From Rugalucina vietnamica (Eukaryota > Mollusca > Bivalvia > Lucinida > Lucinidae), in contig OZ024873.1 in the NCBI GenBank assembly GCA_964017185.1, forward strand, positions 42,952,760 through 43,016,759: a stretch of DNA of 64,000 nucleotides. Reading direction: 5' to 3'. This document shows positions 27,729 through 38,957 of this stretch, one piece after another. Under the pieces are notes generated by a model. It ran no database searches. It worked only from the letters and a program-made list of their open reading frames with translations, and was not told where the DNA came from. Positions within the stretch are counted from its first letter, which is position 1. Each line of letters opens with the position of its first letter. The translations under genes were made by a program, and so were the position numbers.

Positions 27729-29142
27729 AAATTAAATTTAACAGCCACCGGAAATTTTTTGCCAAACCGGTTTTTGGCAAACTCGCCTTGTAATTCTAGA
27801 AGAGTTAGAGGCTTTTAATCACTTGATTTATATAACATAGTGTTTATTAAGTACATCCTATACCATTTGGAACATATCGTAAGCCGAGTGAGCAGCTTTT
27901 TTGCTTGGCAGCGCCAGCTGCCAAGCAGTTGAGACGGAATGGGAATTTCTCTTCAATCTGCGGGGTCTTTTCCTTCAATCTGTGGGGTTTCCCTTTGACA
28001 GCCAGGGGCCTGGTTTCAGTCGTAATTTTTTGCTACTCTTGTCGCATTATAAAGAAATTGAAAACGGAAACCAGACGTGCTCTCTAGGACTTGTGGGAAG
28101 AATGACGTGCTTGGCTCTAAACATATATCGGTGCGGAGGTAAACATATACCATGTAAAATTAGACTTATTAATACGTTCCTCATGGATAATGCTAAAACC
28201 CGGAACTAGTCCAAGGTCCGACCACGTACGATTGTATCCACCGAGGAAGTCTTTTAGATGCTCCACTGCATTTTCCCCGGAGAAGCGTCTGCTAGAGGAT
28301 CTAAAATTAACATATTGTTCTTACCTAAAGTAGCTTCTGAACTTTATAACACAATGTTAATAGCTGCACTTAGTAATAAATCTATTGAGCCAACGCACTG
28401 CAGTACCAACAAAAATAAATGTTTACATTGTTTATAATTAAACAGCCACATTTAAACAGTGCCTAAGTTGTCTGCATGAAGCATAGCAAAAGCAAATATT
28501 CTCATTAGTCATATTTTGGTCCACGCTTGCACATGGGATTAATGGTATTTTGTGGGCTTCTCTGTGCATTTAATACTTGGGACGAAGTATTTGAATTTTC
28601 GTTATCAGAGTGAGTTTTCAGCAGCTCTATAAACAGAATAGGAAACTTGCAGACACTCAGATATGACGTTGTATTTACCACAAGAATGAGCCAGTAAAAG
28701 GTTAAGCAAAGTTCAACATTGGTTTGTGATATGGAATGGTCTATAGGAAGTCTTCTGCTGGGGAAGGAGTAAAACCCGGGACCAAAATCCAGGACCATTT
28801 TTTACGGTCATTAAAAGCACTATCATATGCGTGTGTAGTTTATAAGGTCATTTCAAAGAATTAAATCATCGTTTATCCAAAGAATTCGAATATTTGAAAT
28901 TTTGATCAAAATATGGGACCCCATATGGGAACCCATCCAAGAATTTAGATCCAGGACCAGTTTTGCAGTATAGACGAAATAATGTTTTATACAGACTAGC
29001 CAAGCGTTCCTTTTAACAAGGAAAATTTATCTCAATAGGCGCCCACTCAGTTGCCCGAACTTAGTCTCCATCTCATTACATGTACATCAAGGTCCAGGAG
29101 CTAGACTAACCCGAACTTAACTAAAGCTATGAAAACGTATAT
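27729..29142. other. Flank of the array without a recognisable gene
   Basis: Unique-looking, AT-rich DNA follows the array. Short frames at 27901-28209 (plus) and 28505-28798 (minus) show no recognisable domain and lack splice or promoter context. Just after the array edge an inverted pair TGCCAAA / TTTGGCA lies at about 27760-27779. The stretch near 27867-27897 resembles 51350-51375 (both contain a form of GTAAGCC-AGTGAGCAGCT), so part of this region is a dispersed repeat. Confidence 0.5.
27903..27926. other. Perfect 10-bp hairpin
   Basis: GCTTGGCAGC at 27903-27912 pairs perfectly with GCTGCCAAGC at 27917-27926 across a 4-base loop. It sits directly after a stretch that is repeated near 51350, so it may be the terminal hairpin of a dispersed element. 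No terminator function is implied in a eukaryotic genome. Confidence 0.6.
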
Positions 29143-29236
29143 AAGTTCAAGCAGCGCAAAAATTGACTCCAAAACATAAAACAAATAGACTACTACAAAA
29201 GTATCGCCTTAGAATGTTCAGTAATATAAAACTACC
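29143..29236 (+). repeat. Dispersed repeat, copy 1 (second copy at 52296-52399)
   Basis: This stretch and 52296-52399 share a common series: AGCGCAAAAATTGA, then CATAAAACAA, then AAGTATCGC, then CAGTAATATAAAA. They are in the same orientation with scattered substitutions. Here it ends in a run of G at 29238-29251. No coding content is seen. The full element and its family are unknown to me. Confidence 0.6.
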
Positions 29237-29269
29237 GGGGGGGGGGGGGGGAGCTTAAACCGGTTTTAC

Positions 29270-29692
29270 AGGGCCCTAGCATCATCTTCTGCAGTGGTTC
29301 ATAACATTTAGTTAGTTGTTCGGTCCTCGTGGTGAATTTTAAACTAGAAAATGAATCATCATGGACAAACAAATAAATCATGATAACCACCATGATGAAT
29401 CAATTTAAACGAGTACTCGCAGATTCAGTAAGCTGCCCAACGATGGAGATCCCCGGGCGCCGAATATCTTACTGAAATCCGGAGCAAAAGAAAAACATCA
29501 GTTGAACCCCGATTGGCCAAGCAGCAGACAAGAAGCCTGGCCCCAACCAACTAAAATGAATAGCTTTATGTCGGGGCCATCGTAGAGTCTGATGCCACAC
29601 CCACCGGCGTGCAATTAAAGAAGGCAGCGTAGTTATCAACCATGGTTGGGTTAAAAACTAAGCATGCAGACTGTCGCATAGCATTTAAGTAT
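29270..29692 (+). mobile_element. SINE-like body without tRNA head
   Basis: This aligns with 49881-50150. Both share TTCATAA-ATTTAGTTAG, then GGTGAAT, then ATGAATCATCA-GGACAAACA, then CCACCGGCGTGCAATTAAAG, then GAAGGCAGCGTAGTTATCA. The copy here has about 140 extra bases near 29410-29560 and lacks the tRNA-like head found at 49786. The head plus shared body suggests a tRNA-derived SINE of about 360 bp, of which this is a headless or 5'-truncated copy with an insertion. Confidence 0.55.
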
Positions 29693-29888
29693 GGGAGTTA
29701 GAGGAAAAATGCAAACTGAAGGATTTGAAAAATAAAGCATTAAATGGATGTACGGGGAGACTTTTAGGGCCGCCACTCGGCATAACCACAAGAACTCTGA
29801 TATTTAAAGGTACTTCCGTGCTCGGAAGTCAAGCAGTCCTGACAATAAGAATCATTTCAAAGTTCAGAGCACCAGAAAGCCATCAGAG

Positions 29889-30250
29889 ATGCATACTGCA
29901 ACTACGACACTGGGTTTACTTCGGTGCAGTTTGGCTCTTGCACCTCGACATACAAAGGAAGCTGCATACAAAACGTTGGTTCGTCCTCAGCTCGAGTATC
30001 CAACTCCTATTTGGCATCCCTGTAGTGACACTGAGACAGATAAGGTGGAGAAAGTGCTGCCATGTGGACCTGCAAGTGATGGAGGAACAAGAGTAGCGTC
30101 GACGATATGTTTGGCGAACGAGAGTGGTCATCCATGGAGGACCGCAGGGTGAAGTCCCCCTTAACTTTCTTTTATAAGATTCATTCCGGTACAGTGTCTC
30201 TTGATAAAGATAGATATCTGACCCCAGCACCCTACATAAGAAGTACCAGC
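29889..30250 (+). pseudogene. Non-LTR retrotransposon RT, C-terminal remnant
   Basis: The frame from 29889 reads TLGLLRCSLALAPRHTKEAA and then YKTLVRPQLEYPTPIWHP. This is the well-known region downstream of the reverse transcriptase core in jockey/CR1-type LINE proteins of invertebrates. After VEKV (about 30056) the reading frame shifts. A second frame, with one in-frame stop at about 30076, continues as WRNKSSVDDMF, then LTFFYKIHSGTVSLDKDRYL and TPAPYIRST up to about 30250. The fragment is inactive because of the frameshift and stop, and it lacks the catalytic core. The clade is inferred from remembered motifs and not from a search. Confidence 0.8.
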
Positions 30251-30252
30251 GC

Positions 30253-30405
30253 TTCAAAAAGGGTGATAAGTGTGATCCCGTAAACTACAAGCCAATTTCA
30301 CTGACCTGTATTTTGTGTAAAATTATGAAGCACATTGTTGCCTCTAATGTTGCCCAGCATCTGAACAAACACAATATACTGTATGGCTTACAGCATGGCT
30401 TTTTT
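30253..30405 (+). pseudogene. Non-LTR retrotransposon RT, N-terminal remnant
   Basis: The frame from 30253 reads FKKGDKCDPVNYKPISLT, then CILCKIMKHIVASNVAQHLN, then KHNILYGLQHGF. This corresponds to the first conserved blocks of a LINE reverse transcriptase (the KKGD...NYRPISL and QHGFR motifs). The usual Arg after QHGF is lost in a T-rich run at about 30402. In an intact element this part lies upstream of the part found at 29889-30250, so the two pieces are in swapped order. It is broken and not functional. Confidence 0.8.
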
Positions 30406-31844
30406 TTTCCTCAAGCTTCTCCGAGGGTGAGGTGTTGTGAAAAGACAGAAAGATGGCAATGATGAATGATAATGGATTAATGATGAAAGCACATTATTAT
30501 TTGTTTTTATTTATCTTCACATATTATTACATATTATTATTTCACATAACCCACATAAAAACTTTTTTTTCTAAATTGTTTATAATTTGTGTTTAAATGA
30601 TCTTTAAGAAGTTCAAAGTACAAGGGTTTAAAATGTACATTACCAAAGTAAATATGAATACATCAAAAGTATAGGTATTGTGATTTTACAAATTAAAATG
30701 ATGTCTAGTTACTAGTATATACGTATAAACTGAGTTAACCTCCTTCATGTCTGGAGGGTCCAAGCACTGAAGTGTTTATATCGCAATGCTTAGATCTCCT
30801 CAAAGTATGAAGGAACACGATATCAAAATGTTTCAATGCTTTTTGTTTCATTTGAATAGCTGCTGAGAGTTGCCTCTCTAGATTTTAACATGTAAAACAT
30901 AGTTTTATTACACATAATTTTATTCATACTACAATATTTGCAGTAGAGTTGTAGAAGGAAGCATAGGTCTAGTGATGCAATACCCTTGCATAGACCGCTG
31001 ATCCAGGAGAAGCTTGGCTTTTGTAAGAAACGCTCTTGCGAAACACAGTTACTTGAACCTGTCAAGGAATTGTGCAGAAAAGTATCAAATTGTCCCGACC
31101 GAGTTGACTCATAAAATATGCTACTATGTCAGGTGGCCCATTCTATCCTATTCTATTCTATTCTCAATGTAGGCCGAGTTGACCTGCTTCCTTATCAACG
31201 GCGTTCGATTATCAGCTGTGTCAGTTTGCTACACGAGTACGCCTTTCTGGCGGTGATGCTTTCTTCAACCTGTGCAAGTTTGGATTTAAAACTTTCTTAT
31301 GATGGTATCATATCATTATTCAAGTATGGAATAATTTTCTCACGAAACAGTGACATGAACTTCAGCCTGAAAGAAAGCTTTACGGAAGAAAAACCTTCAA
31401 GAGGCTACATCTTGATATTGTCATAGGATTTCGCGAGTCATAGACATAGCGAATAGAAAACAACAACAACATGCATTTATAAGGTGAGATGATATAATAA
31501 TCTATGTATGGGCCGCTTATATTCAAGAACTGAATTTCTTTTGTGGATATTCATGGGGGAATAAGACATCTAAATCAGTACATTGAACTGTCACGATTTG
31601 AATATCTCACCTACAAAACAACTCACCGACACAGTTTATGAGACAACTCGCCGACACTTTTGAAGACAGTTCAATGACTCTTGTTCAAAGTTAACGACTT
31701 GTAACTGATTATCATAATTGGTGATAATTCATAAATTTACCATTAATTAATATGAAATAAAGGCACGCTGCCTTATCTGCAAACACACATGGAAAACCGT
31801 ATGCTGGGATTTTTTTGTCAATAAGTGTATCCAGCTATCCATTT
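30406..31844. other. AT-rich interval without a recognisable gene
   Basis: Short frames at 30823-31065 (minus) and 31118-31426 (plus) have no recognised domain. A short TATTC/TATCC microsatellite lies at 31140-31164. At 31615-31680 there are CTCACCGACA and CTCGCCGACA motifs that recur in degenerate form at 33380-33540, so the two stretches may be parts of one repeat split by the minisatellite block. Confidence 0.5.
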
Positions 31845-32797
31845 TAGTAGACCTGAGTAAGTAGACCTTGTAGGTAAACCTAGGTAGGTAGATCTTGGTA
31901 AGTAGACCTTGGTACATAGACCTAGGTAAGTAGACCCCGGATGTAGACCTTGGTAAGTAGACATATTAGGTAGACCCAGGTAAGTAGACCTAGGTAGGTA
32001 GACCTTGGGAAGTGGACCTAGGTAGGTAGACCTAGGTAAGTAGACTTTGGTAAGTAGACATAGATATGTATGTATACCTTGGTAAGTAGACCTAGGTAGG
32101 TAGACCTAAGTAAGTAAACCTTGGTAAGCAGACGTAGATAGTTAGACCTTGGTAGGTAGAAATAGGTTAGTAAACATTGGAAGTAGACTTAGTATGTAGG
32201 TTTTGGTAGGTAGACCTTGGTAGGTAGACCTTGGTAGGTAGATATTGGTTAATAGACCTAGTAGGTAGACTTTGGTAAGTCGACCTAGGTGGGTAGACCT
32301 TGGTAAGTAGACTTGGTAAGTAGACCATAGAAGGTAGACCTTGGTAAACAGACCTTGGTAAGTAGACCCCGGAAGTGAGACCTTGGTAAGTAGACCTAGT
32401 TCGATAGACTAAGGTAAGTAGACCTAGGTAGATAAACCTTGGTAAGTAGACCTAGGTATGTAGACATTGGAAGTAGACCTAGGTATGTAGACCTTGGTAA
32501 CTTGACCTTGGTAAGTAGACCTAGATAAGTAGACCTTGGAAGGTAGACCTAGATAGGTAGACTAAGACATAGGTAAGTAAACCTAGGAAAGGGAACCTTG
32601 GTAAGTAGACCCAGGTAGATAAACCTTGGTTAGTAGACTTAGGTAGGTAGACCTTGGAAAGTAGACCTAGGTAGGTAGACCTAGGTCGGTAGACCTAGGT
32701 TGGTAGACCTAGTTAGGTAGGTAGACCTTGGTAGGCAGGTAGACCTTGGTAGTTAGGTAGACCTAGTTAGGTTTTTAGGTAGACCTAGGTAGGTAGC
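31845..32797. repeat. GTAGACC minisatellite, 14-bp unit
   Basis: About 950 bp consist of imperfect copies of a 14-bp unit, typically GTAGACCTTGGTAA or GTAGACCTAGGTAG. That is on the order of 65 copies. Units alternate between CCTTGG and CCTAGG centres and vary in length by one or two bases. No coding frame runs through. CCTAGG is itself palindromic, so single strands could fold. Confidence 0.95.
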
Positions 32798-33594
32798 TCC
32801 CTTAAATGTTTTCCTTCTGTTCCTTCAAACCTCAAATATTGTCCCCCAAAAATAACCAGGCACGCTATTCACGGCGTAATTTCCGTCTGTTCGAAACGTC
32901 TCGATAATTTCGCCGGTTACCTGCTTTAGGTACACCTCGCAGACGCTTGTTTTTTCGAGCGTTTATATTGCCTTGTTGACTGGTTTGCTATAATACGAGG
33001 ATTTTAACGGTGTAATTTCGAAAAACCAATCTTCATCGTCGTCTGCATTTGTAAATTGTGTATTTATCTTATATTTTTACATTTTGGAGACAAATATGAT
33101 CTGAAATAGGATATATGGAAATATGTTTGACAAAGAAAAATGTTCAGCCGAAAAAAGAAAACGAAAGTACAAATTTCCCGACATCTGAACGACACATTGT
33201 CTGCGCATGCCGACAAAAATGTCTGCGCCCAACATTAATGGCCGCCTAACCGTCGGTTTTGTTCGGTAAGGTATGTAGATTTTTTATTCTAAATTTCTTA
33301 CGTACGTTTATCCTAAAGCAAACACACATGTGTGTTTGCTATAAGACAGTTTACTTTCACTGACATATTTAAGAATAATAGAGATATTAAGACGATTCAC
33401 CGACAGATTTAAGATTTCAATGACAATTTTAAGGCAGTCCATCGTCAATTTTGAAAGACAATTCACTCAGTTTCATTTACAGATTTAAGATTTGAAAGAC
33501 AATTTATAGACAGCTCACCGACAGGTTTGATACTTTCAAAAAAAATTTTGACGATTCATCATCAACAGGTCCATAAAAATACTGGAATGCACCA
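32798..33594. other. Single-copy interval with a degenerate short repeat
   Basis: No gene is recognisable in 32798-33340. From about 33350 to 33540 there are degenerate copies of a motif like CACCGACAGATTTAAGAT followed by CAATGACAATTTTAAG, related to 31615-31680. No ORF with a known domain is present. Confidence 0.45.
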
Positions 33595-33918
33595 AAACAT
33601 AAAAACGCACCTGTATATAATTTACGGGAACAAATCATAAATAATGGGTAAGCACATGATGTGCTAAAAGTTTTTGGGTAGGGCTGATTTTGATGGGTAG
33701 GTAGGAGCATAGCAAACCAACAATTTTTCCTTAAGGTCAGCCCAAACAGAGTGGACCAAGGTACAAATACTAGGGGCACAAATATACTTAATGACACTTC
33801 CAATGCTATCGATAATGAATTTTGTAATGTTAATATGTTAAGTATGTTAATAATAAATTGTGACAATTTTATGCCCTTGTGAGATGCTAGATTCATTCAA
33901 CAACTTTAGATACATTTT
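33595..33918. repeat. Dispersed block with an internal insertion
   Basis: 33597-33655 and 33840-33918 align in the same orientation with 36885-37035, sharing CATAAAAACGCAC, AATTTACGGGAACA, then TTTTATGCCCTT, GAGATGCTAGATTCATTCAA and CAACTTTAGATACATTTTGT. The roughly 185 bases between them (about 33657-33840) are absent from the 36.9-kb copy. They match the reverse complement of 43400-43560, sharing GAAGTGTCATTAAGTATATT and TGTGCCCCTA. So an independent repeat was inserted here or deleted there. The minus-strand frame at 33504-33896 is a by-product. Confidence 0.65.
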
Positions 33919-33965
33919 GTTAGCCTGGGCCCAGTCATCAATATAATTATTTTTCCAAATACAAT

Positions 33966-34320
33966 CAGGGATTTTTTCTGCAATTTTGGGAAGGGGCCCT
34001 AGGGCCTTTCTGATTGGGAAAATTAGCGACATACGCCCAGAATTTGGGAAATTTTCAAACCATTCAAAGTTGATGATATTTTCCAATTTGACATAGTTAA
34101 TTAAGGTTAGTCATTTTAAATCATTAAACAATAACTTATAATCAAAGTTAACCATCATTTCAAACAGCAGATTTTGATTTTCACAATGTTTAGGAACTTT
34201 TGAGAATTATTTTTAGCTGTGATTGGGAATTTTTTTCTCCAAATTGGGAAAAAAGTCACCTAATTTCCATTGGGAATGGGGCCTTATTTCGGCCCCTGAG
34301 ACACCCGAAAAAAATCCCTG
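33966..34320. mobile_element. hAT-like MITE (CAGGGATTTTTT termini)
   Basis: The left end is CAGGGATTTTTTCTGC and the right end is the inverse of CAGGGATTTTTTTCGG. Both arms continue as a GC-rich inverted stretch with GGGGCC and ATTGGGAA. Flanking ACAAT occurs at 33961-33965 and again at 34321-34325, a 5-bp target duplication. The length is 355 bp and there is no transposase. CAGGG ends suggest the hAT superfamily, although 8-bp duplications are usual there; a 5-bp duplication fits the hAT subgroup sometimes separated on that basis. Frames at 33847-34086 and 34200-34406 are spurious. Confidence 0.75.
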
Positions 34321-34826
34321 ACAATGTACTATTTATTTGGGTTTTTGACAATGTCCGATTATACATTATAAAATTACACATCAAAGGTATTGGTAGCAGT
34401 TATTGATTTTCGTAGATAATGATGCCTGGGGACTCTGGTGGTGTTTTCCTTTGATAATCTGATTAGCAGGTAATCTAATTTTAGCCTACTGTGGCGTAAT
34501 GAAATTGATAATGAGGCGCGATAATGAGAAAGAGGCTGTAATATCAGCCATAATCAGCATGGAGGCTGGACATTTCGCCGAAATGCATTTAGCTTGGTAT
34601 TGACCCGGTCGGCAAGCTACTCTTTTGTAAGAAAAAATCAATATTGGTTACCGGGACTGCAGCTTTCCCGCCTCTTTGCTCATTCGGTCGAGGGTATAAC
34701 TCGGTCAATATCGTTGTCATTTAATCATTTTAGATGTTCATAAAATCACAATTTGTGAGAAATATAACGGGGTTCATACCTTGAGTTGAAAAAATAATGA
34801 AGGTCTAAAAATACATGCAAAGCTTT

Positions 34827-36300
34827 TATTAGCTCACCTGAGCCGTTAGGCTCACAAGGTGAGCTTATAGGATGGCCATGATCCGTCGTCCGTCGGCCAC
34901 CATTTTCAAAGATCTTCTCTGAAACCGCTTGGCCAATCAAAGCCAAATTTTATATGCAGCATCTATAGGAAGGGGGAACCAATGTGTATATAAATAATCC
35001 AGGTCACATGACCAAGATGGCCGCTATGCCCATATATGGTAAAAACCCTTCAAAATTCTTCTTCTCCGGAACCACTGGACAGATTTCAACGAAACTTGGC
35101 ATGCAGCATCGGGGACAAGAGTACTACAATGTGTATATAAATTATGACCTTTGGATGACCTTGAACAATTTTATGGCAAGGTCAACATAGGTCGCCCATG
35201 CATTTGAATGGGGAAAATTGTTAAAATGTCATTTGAAAGGCAAATCTTGCAGGAAATGGGCAAATGGACTGAAGGTTGGTAATTCTGAAAAAAATTTGGA
35301 CCCCAGGGGTTGGTCTGCCCCCACCCCGGGGCAATATACATGTATATTACAAAAATATTCAAAGATCTTCTTCTCTGAAACCACTTGGCCAATCAAAGCC
35401 CAATTTTATAGGAAGCATCTATGGGAAGGGGGAATCAATGTGTTTATAAATAATCCAGGTCACATGACCAAGATGGCCACCATGCCCATATATGGTAAAA
35501 ACCCTTTAAAATTCTTCTCCTGAACCAATGGACCGATTTCAACAAAACTTGGCATGAAGCATCGAGGACTGAAGTACTACAATGTGTTTATAAATTATGA
35601 CCTTTGGATGACCTTGACCTATTTTACAGCAAGGTCAACATAGGTCACCAATGCATTTGAATGGGGAAAACTTTAAAATGTCATTTAAAGTAAAAGTCTT
35701 GCAGGAAATGGGCAGTAGGACTGAATATTAATGATTCTGGAAAAATTGGACCCCAGGGGCTCATTTGCCCCAGCCCCGGGTCATTACCGGTATACATGTA
35801 TATTACCATAATATTCAAACATCTTCTCTTCTGAAACCGCTTGGCCAAGCCAAATTTCATGTGAAGCATCTATAGAATGGGGGAATCAATGTGTATATAA
35901 TCAAGGTCACATGACCAAGATGGCCGCCATGCCCATATATGGTATAAACCCTTCAAAAATCTTCTTCTCCGGAACCGGTGGACCAATTTCGAAGAAACAT
36001 GGCATGAAGCATCGATGACTCAAGTACTACAATGTATGTATAAATCATGACCCTGTGATGACCTTGACCTATTTCAAGGCAAGGTCAACATGGGTTGCCT
36101 TTGTATTTGAATGGGGAAAACTGTTAAAATGTCATTTGAAGGGAAAAACTTGGATGGACAGTATATTGATTATTCTGAAAAAAAAAAAATGGCCCAAGGG
36201 CTTCATCTGCCCCTATACTGGAACTATTTTCTATAACATTCGTATGTACAGCAGATCTCAGGTGAGCGTTTACAGGTCCAGGACTATTGGTCCTCTGGTT
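34827..36300 (+). mobile_element. AGCTCACC element 1, Helentron-like, 3 internal units
   Basis: The 5' end forms a hairpin, with AGCTCACCTGAGCC at 34831 pairing with GGCTCACAAGGTGAGCT. The body has three tandem units of about 455 bp, each starting near CTTCTCTGAAACC (34913, 35366, 35824). The units share the phrases GGTCACATGACCAAGATGGC and ACCTTGACCTATTTTA. The 3' end carries CAGGTGAGCG, which is inverted relative to the 5' AGCTCACCTG, then an imperfect GGACTATTGGTCC hairpin and CTCTGGTT. No target duplication is visible. It carries no protein. Similar elements are very common in bivalve genomes (from memory). Helitron/Helentron membership is inferred from the architecture. Confidence 0.75.
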
Positions 36301-36689
36301 AATATTTTTATTTCGTTTTCATATTTTCTGCTTTTAATTCAGTAAGGTCACAGCGATAAACACCGAATAACTCACCTCGTACGAATGACCTATAACGTCA
36401 CACCGACTGGATCAATGTCCAAAGAATGTATCAGCATCCTACGTTGTATCTTCTGTATTCATAGCGAATTTTATAGACAAAATAAATTAAAAACAGGTTA
36501 CAAATGGCGACGGAATCCATAGTATCGGAAATAATGGAAACGAGGAAATTGGGACTCTGATTACTATTTATAGTACATTAGAGTTATCTGAACGAGTTGT
36601 CGTTCTTGGTCTAACCCCTCAGAATTCAAGGGCAGTGTTCGCCAAATCTGTCTGACCGTCTGACATGTCAGACAAAAACTAGCCTAAAC
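36301..36689. other. Interval without a recognisable gene
   Basis: I see nothing beyond AT-rich unique sequence. CACCGAATAACTCACCTCG at about 36361 faintly recalls the CTCACCGACA motif of 31.6 kb and 33.4 kb. Confidence 0.4.
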
Positions 36690-36886
36690 ATAATGCACCA
36701 AAACCTGCAGCCTGCTATTTTTCATTTTTCATTTCACTGCCCTTTTTGTCTATATAACACAAACCCCGAGTATTTCCCCCTGCACTGCGGTGGCAAAACT
36801 TTGGTCAAAGCACCGCTCATTTCCAGGGCTATCCCAGGCACTCCCCTGGGGGTGGGGAGGCCGTGGTTACAAATGACTATATAGTG
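36690..36886. mobile_element. Short TIR element related to the one at 55646
   Basis: The block begins near AATGCACCAAAACC and ends with GGTTACAAATGACTATATAG and TGCATAA. The right part, with CCCAGGCACTCCCCTGGGGG and TGGGGAGGCCGTGG followed by ACAAATGACT, is a diverged version of the right terminus of the 55646-56108 element. The left end is less clear, so the exact boundaries are uncertain. Confidence 0.4.
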
Positions 36887-37035
36887 CATAAAAACGCACA
36901 GGTCTGTATACATAATTTACGGGAACACATAATAAATAATGAGTAAGCACATTGAGTATGTTAGTAATAATTTGTGAAATTTTATGCCCTTATGAGATGC
37001 TAGATTCATTCAACAACTTTAGATACATTTTGTAT
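36885..37035. repeat. Dispersed block, uninterrupted copy
   Basis: This is the second copy of the block at 33595-33918, in the same orientation and lacking the roughly 185-bp interior. Shared segments include AATTTACGGGAACA and GATGCTAGATTCATTCAACA. It is useful because it shows the state without the insertion. Confidence 0.65.
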
Positions 37036-37277
37036 CTACAATGTCTTCATACATTGCCTTAAGTGCTGTATTTATTGTGTTTCCTGTCAATCATTGGCCA
37101 TGAATTTGGTTGTGAATGGGTGATTGCACTGGCTCCCAAGCCAGTGCTATTTGTGGTTAGTTTGAGCAAGGGTTATGGGGCATAGTGAATTGATTTTTCA
37201 TTGCTATAAGTGGCTATGATTTGAGCGGCTACTTCCATTTCTGGTCACTGCATGCAAAATCATTTTATCATTTATAA

Positions 37278-37623
37278 CAGGGTTAGAAATAAGCAGTTGC
37301 CCACTTGCCCGTCACGGGTCAAATTTGGTGGGGGCAACCTGATCTTACTGAAAGGTTGCCCCCAGGACAACCTGAAATTTTCCAAGAAGTGTTTAATCTC
37401 ATCATTCTTAGATGAGCTAAAATACAAATTCAAAGCAATGACAATTTGACTGTACCTTTGAATCCATGCATAAACATGATAAATAATCTTCATTAAGTAA
37501 CATTTATATGACGTTTCTATGGGGGCAAGTTCAAACCATGGGGGGCTAGTTCAGCTTGATTGCAGGTTGCCCCCCCCCCCCCCCCCCAGACAAGTTGCTT
37601 CCTGGGTCTTATTTCTAACACTG
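37278..37623. mobile_element. hAT-like MITE (CAGKGTTAGAAATAAG termini)
   Basis: CAGGGTTAGAAATAAG at the left is inverted as CTTATTTCTAACACTG at the right, giving a 346-bp element. Flanks TATAA and CATAA agree at 4 of 5 positions, a possible 5-bp target duplication. Inside are paired GTTGCCC-rich stretches and a C run at about 37570-37587. No transposase is present. Short frames on both strands are by-products. Confidence 0.7.
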
Positions 37624-38005
37624 CATAACATCAAATATATATCTTAAACTGCATCGAAACATGTTTTTTGTATTCAAATGACTGAGTTTTATTAAATTTG
37701 ATGATAAAAATTAAGGAACTATTTTTCATTAAAAAGACATCGAAAGGGTGGTCGGCTTCGAAAGAAATCAATAAAAACTTTTATAAAATATGAGTGACAC
37801 AAAAAATGCTTGGCAGAATTTCATGTATATTATTTTTGTTAATACGATAAATATAAATAGATGTTATTTTATGCCACTGTACCATTTTTACTTTTTCCAT
37901 TTTGTTTTCTTTGCATTTGTGAAAACCCTCGCAGATAATCCTTTCCATTTTTCAGTGTTGCTTTACAACTCTTCGCACACTTATACATGTACATACGAAT
38001 GCATT

Positions 38006-38957
38006 CAGGGATCTCTCTAGGATTTTGAAAACAGGAGTTCGGGACTCCTCCAAAAGAAAAAGAAGGAGTCCCAGACAAAATTTAGGAGTCCCACTATACA
38101 ATGTATATAGAAACTCAATTACAATGATCCTAAATTTTTTTGTAAAATTTGGGGCTTCTATTTCTAAAGACAATAATATTGACCGTGGCACTTGTCAAAA
38201 CCTTACTCTAACCTGATGGTATAAAATGACATGCTATCAATTGTAGAATTGGTTAAATTAAACATTCTTAGTAGTGTGGTTACACTATTTAGGTACATGG
38301 GAGGAGGGGGGGGGGGTCTCTATCAGACCAGACCAAAAATGTGTGTTATAATGCACTTCAAAATTAGCTCCTTTTGTAGAAGACAAAGCCTTCCTGTGAC
38401 ATCTATGTACTATATAATGTTAGGTGTATATCATTTACTTTTGCAACAAGAACAATCAAATAATCACGATCTTTCCATTAATTCTAAAGTCGCGTAAACT
38501 AATGACATTTCAAAAATCGGTCCAAAAGTATAAAATTTTTGCTTTTTTTAATTGTTTATGTAATTCAATTTATCATTAAATGAGAATCGCTAGGTTTTCA
38601 CAAGATTTTATGACTTTAAATTGTTGTAGACCGATCAACCATAACATGTTTACACAAAGACACGTGTTATGAACTCAACCAACACATTGATCAGGCGCCG
38701 GAGGCGTGAAACTTTATCGCATGTCTAATTTGCCTTGGGACAACACCGTTAATTTGAGTAATCCCTATCTTGATTGGAGATAATTGATTCGTGGAGCTAA
38801 CAAACAACAAAGCCAAGGTAAAGATACTAAGGCATTTTGGGACGTCTCACGGCGAAAAAATCTTGCGTCCCTTGGAATCATCTCTTGGCAGAATTATGCG
38901 TCTGAGCCCAAGTTTTCTCGTCCCGGGACGCCGAATCTGGCGTCCTCAAGATCCCTG
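38006..38957. mobile_element. hAT-like TIR element (CAGGGATCT termini)
   Basis: The left end is CAGGGATCTCTCTAGGATTT. The right end is inverted CAGGGATCTTGAGGACGCC. GCATT lies directly before the left end (38001-38005) and directly after the right end (38958-38962), a 5-bp target duplication. Subterminal GGGACTCC repeats on the left face GGGACGYC repeats on the right. At 952 bp there is room for a damaged transposase, but I recognise none. A G run lies near 38307-38315. Confidence 0.6.

Noticed and set aside
27903-27926. Intrinsic (rho-independent) terminator
   Set aside because: The hairpin is perfect but lacks a following T run, and the DNA is eukaryotic.
29725-30096. 123-codon plus-strand ORF as a gene
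   Set aside because: The neighbouring frame from 29889 carries the recognisable reverse-transcriptase sequence, so this one is a shadow.
33504-33896. 130-codon minus-strand ORF
   Set aside because: It runs across two different dispersed repeats whose junction is shown by the copy at 36885-37035, and no domain is recognised.
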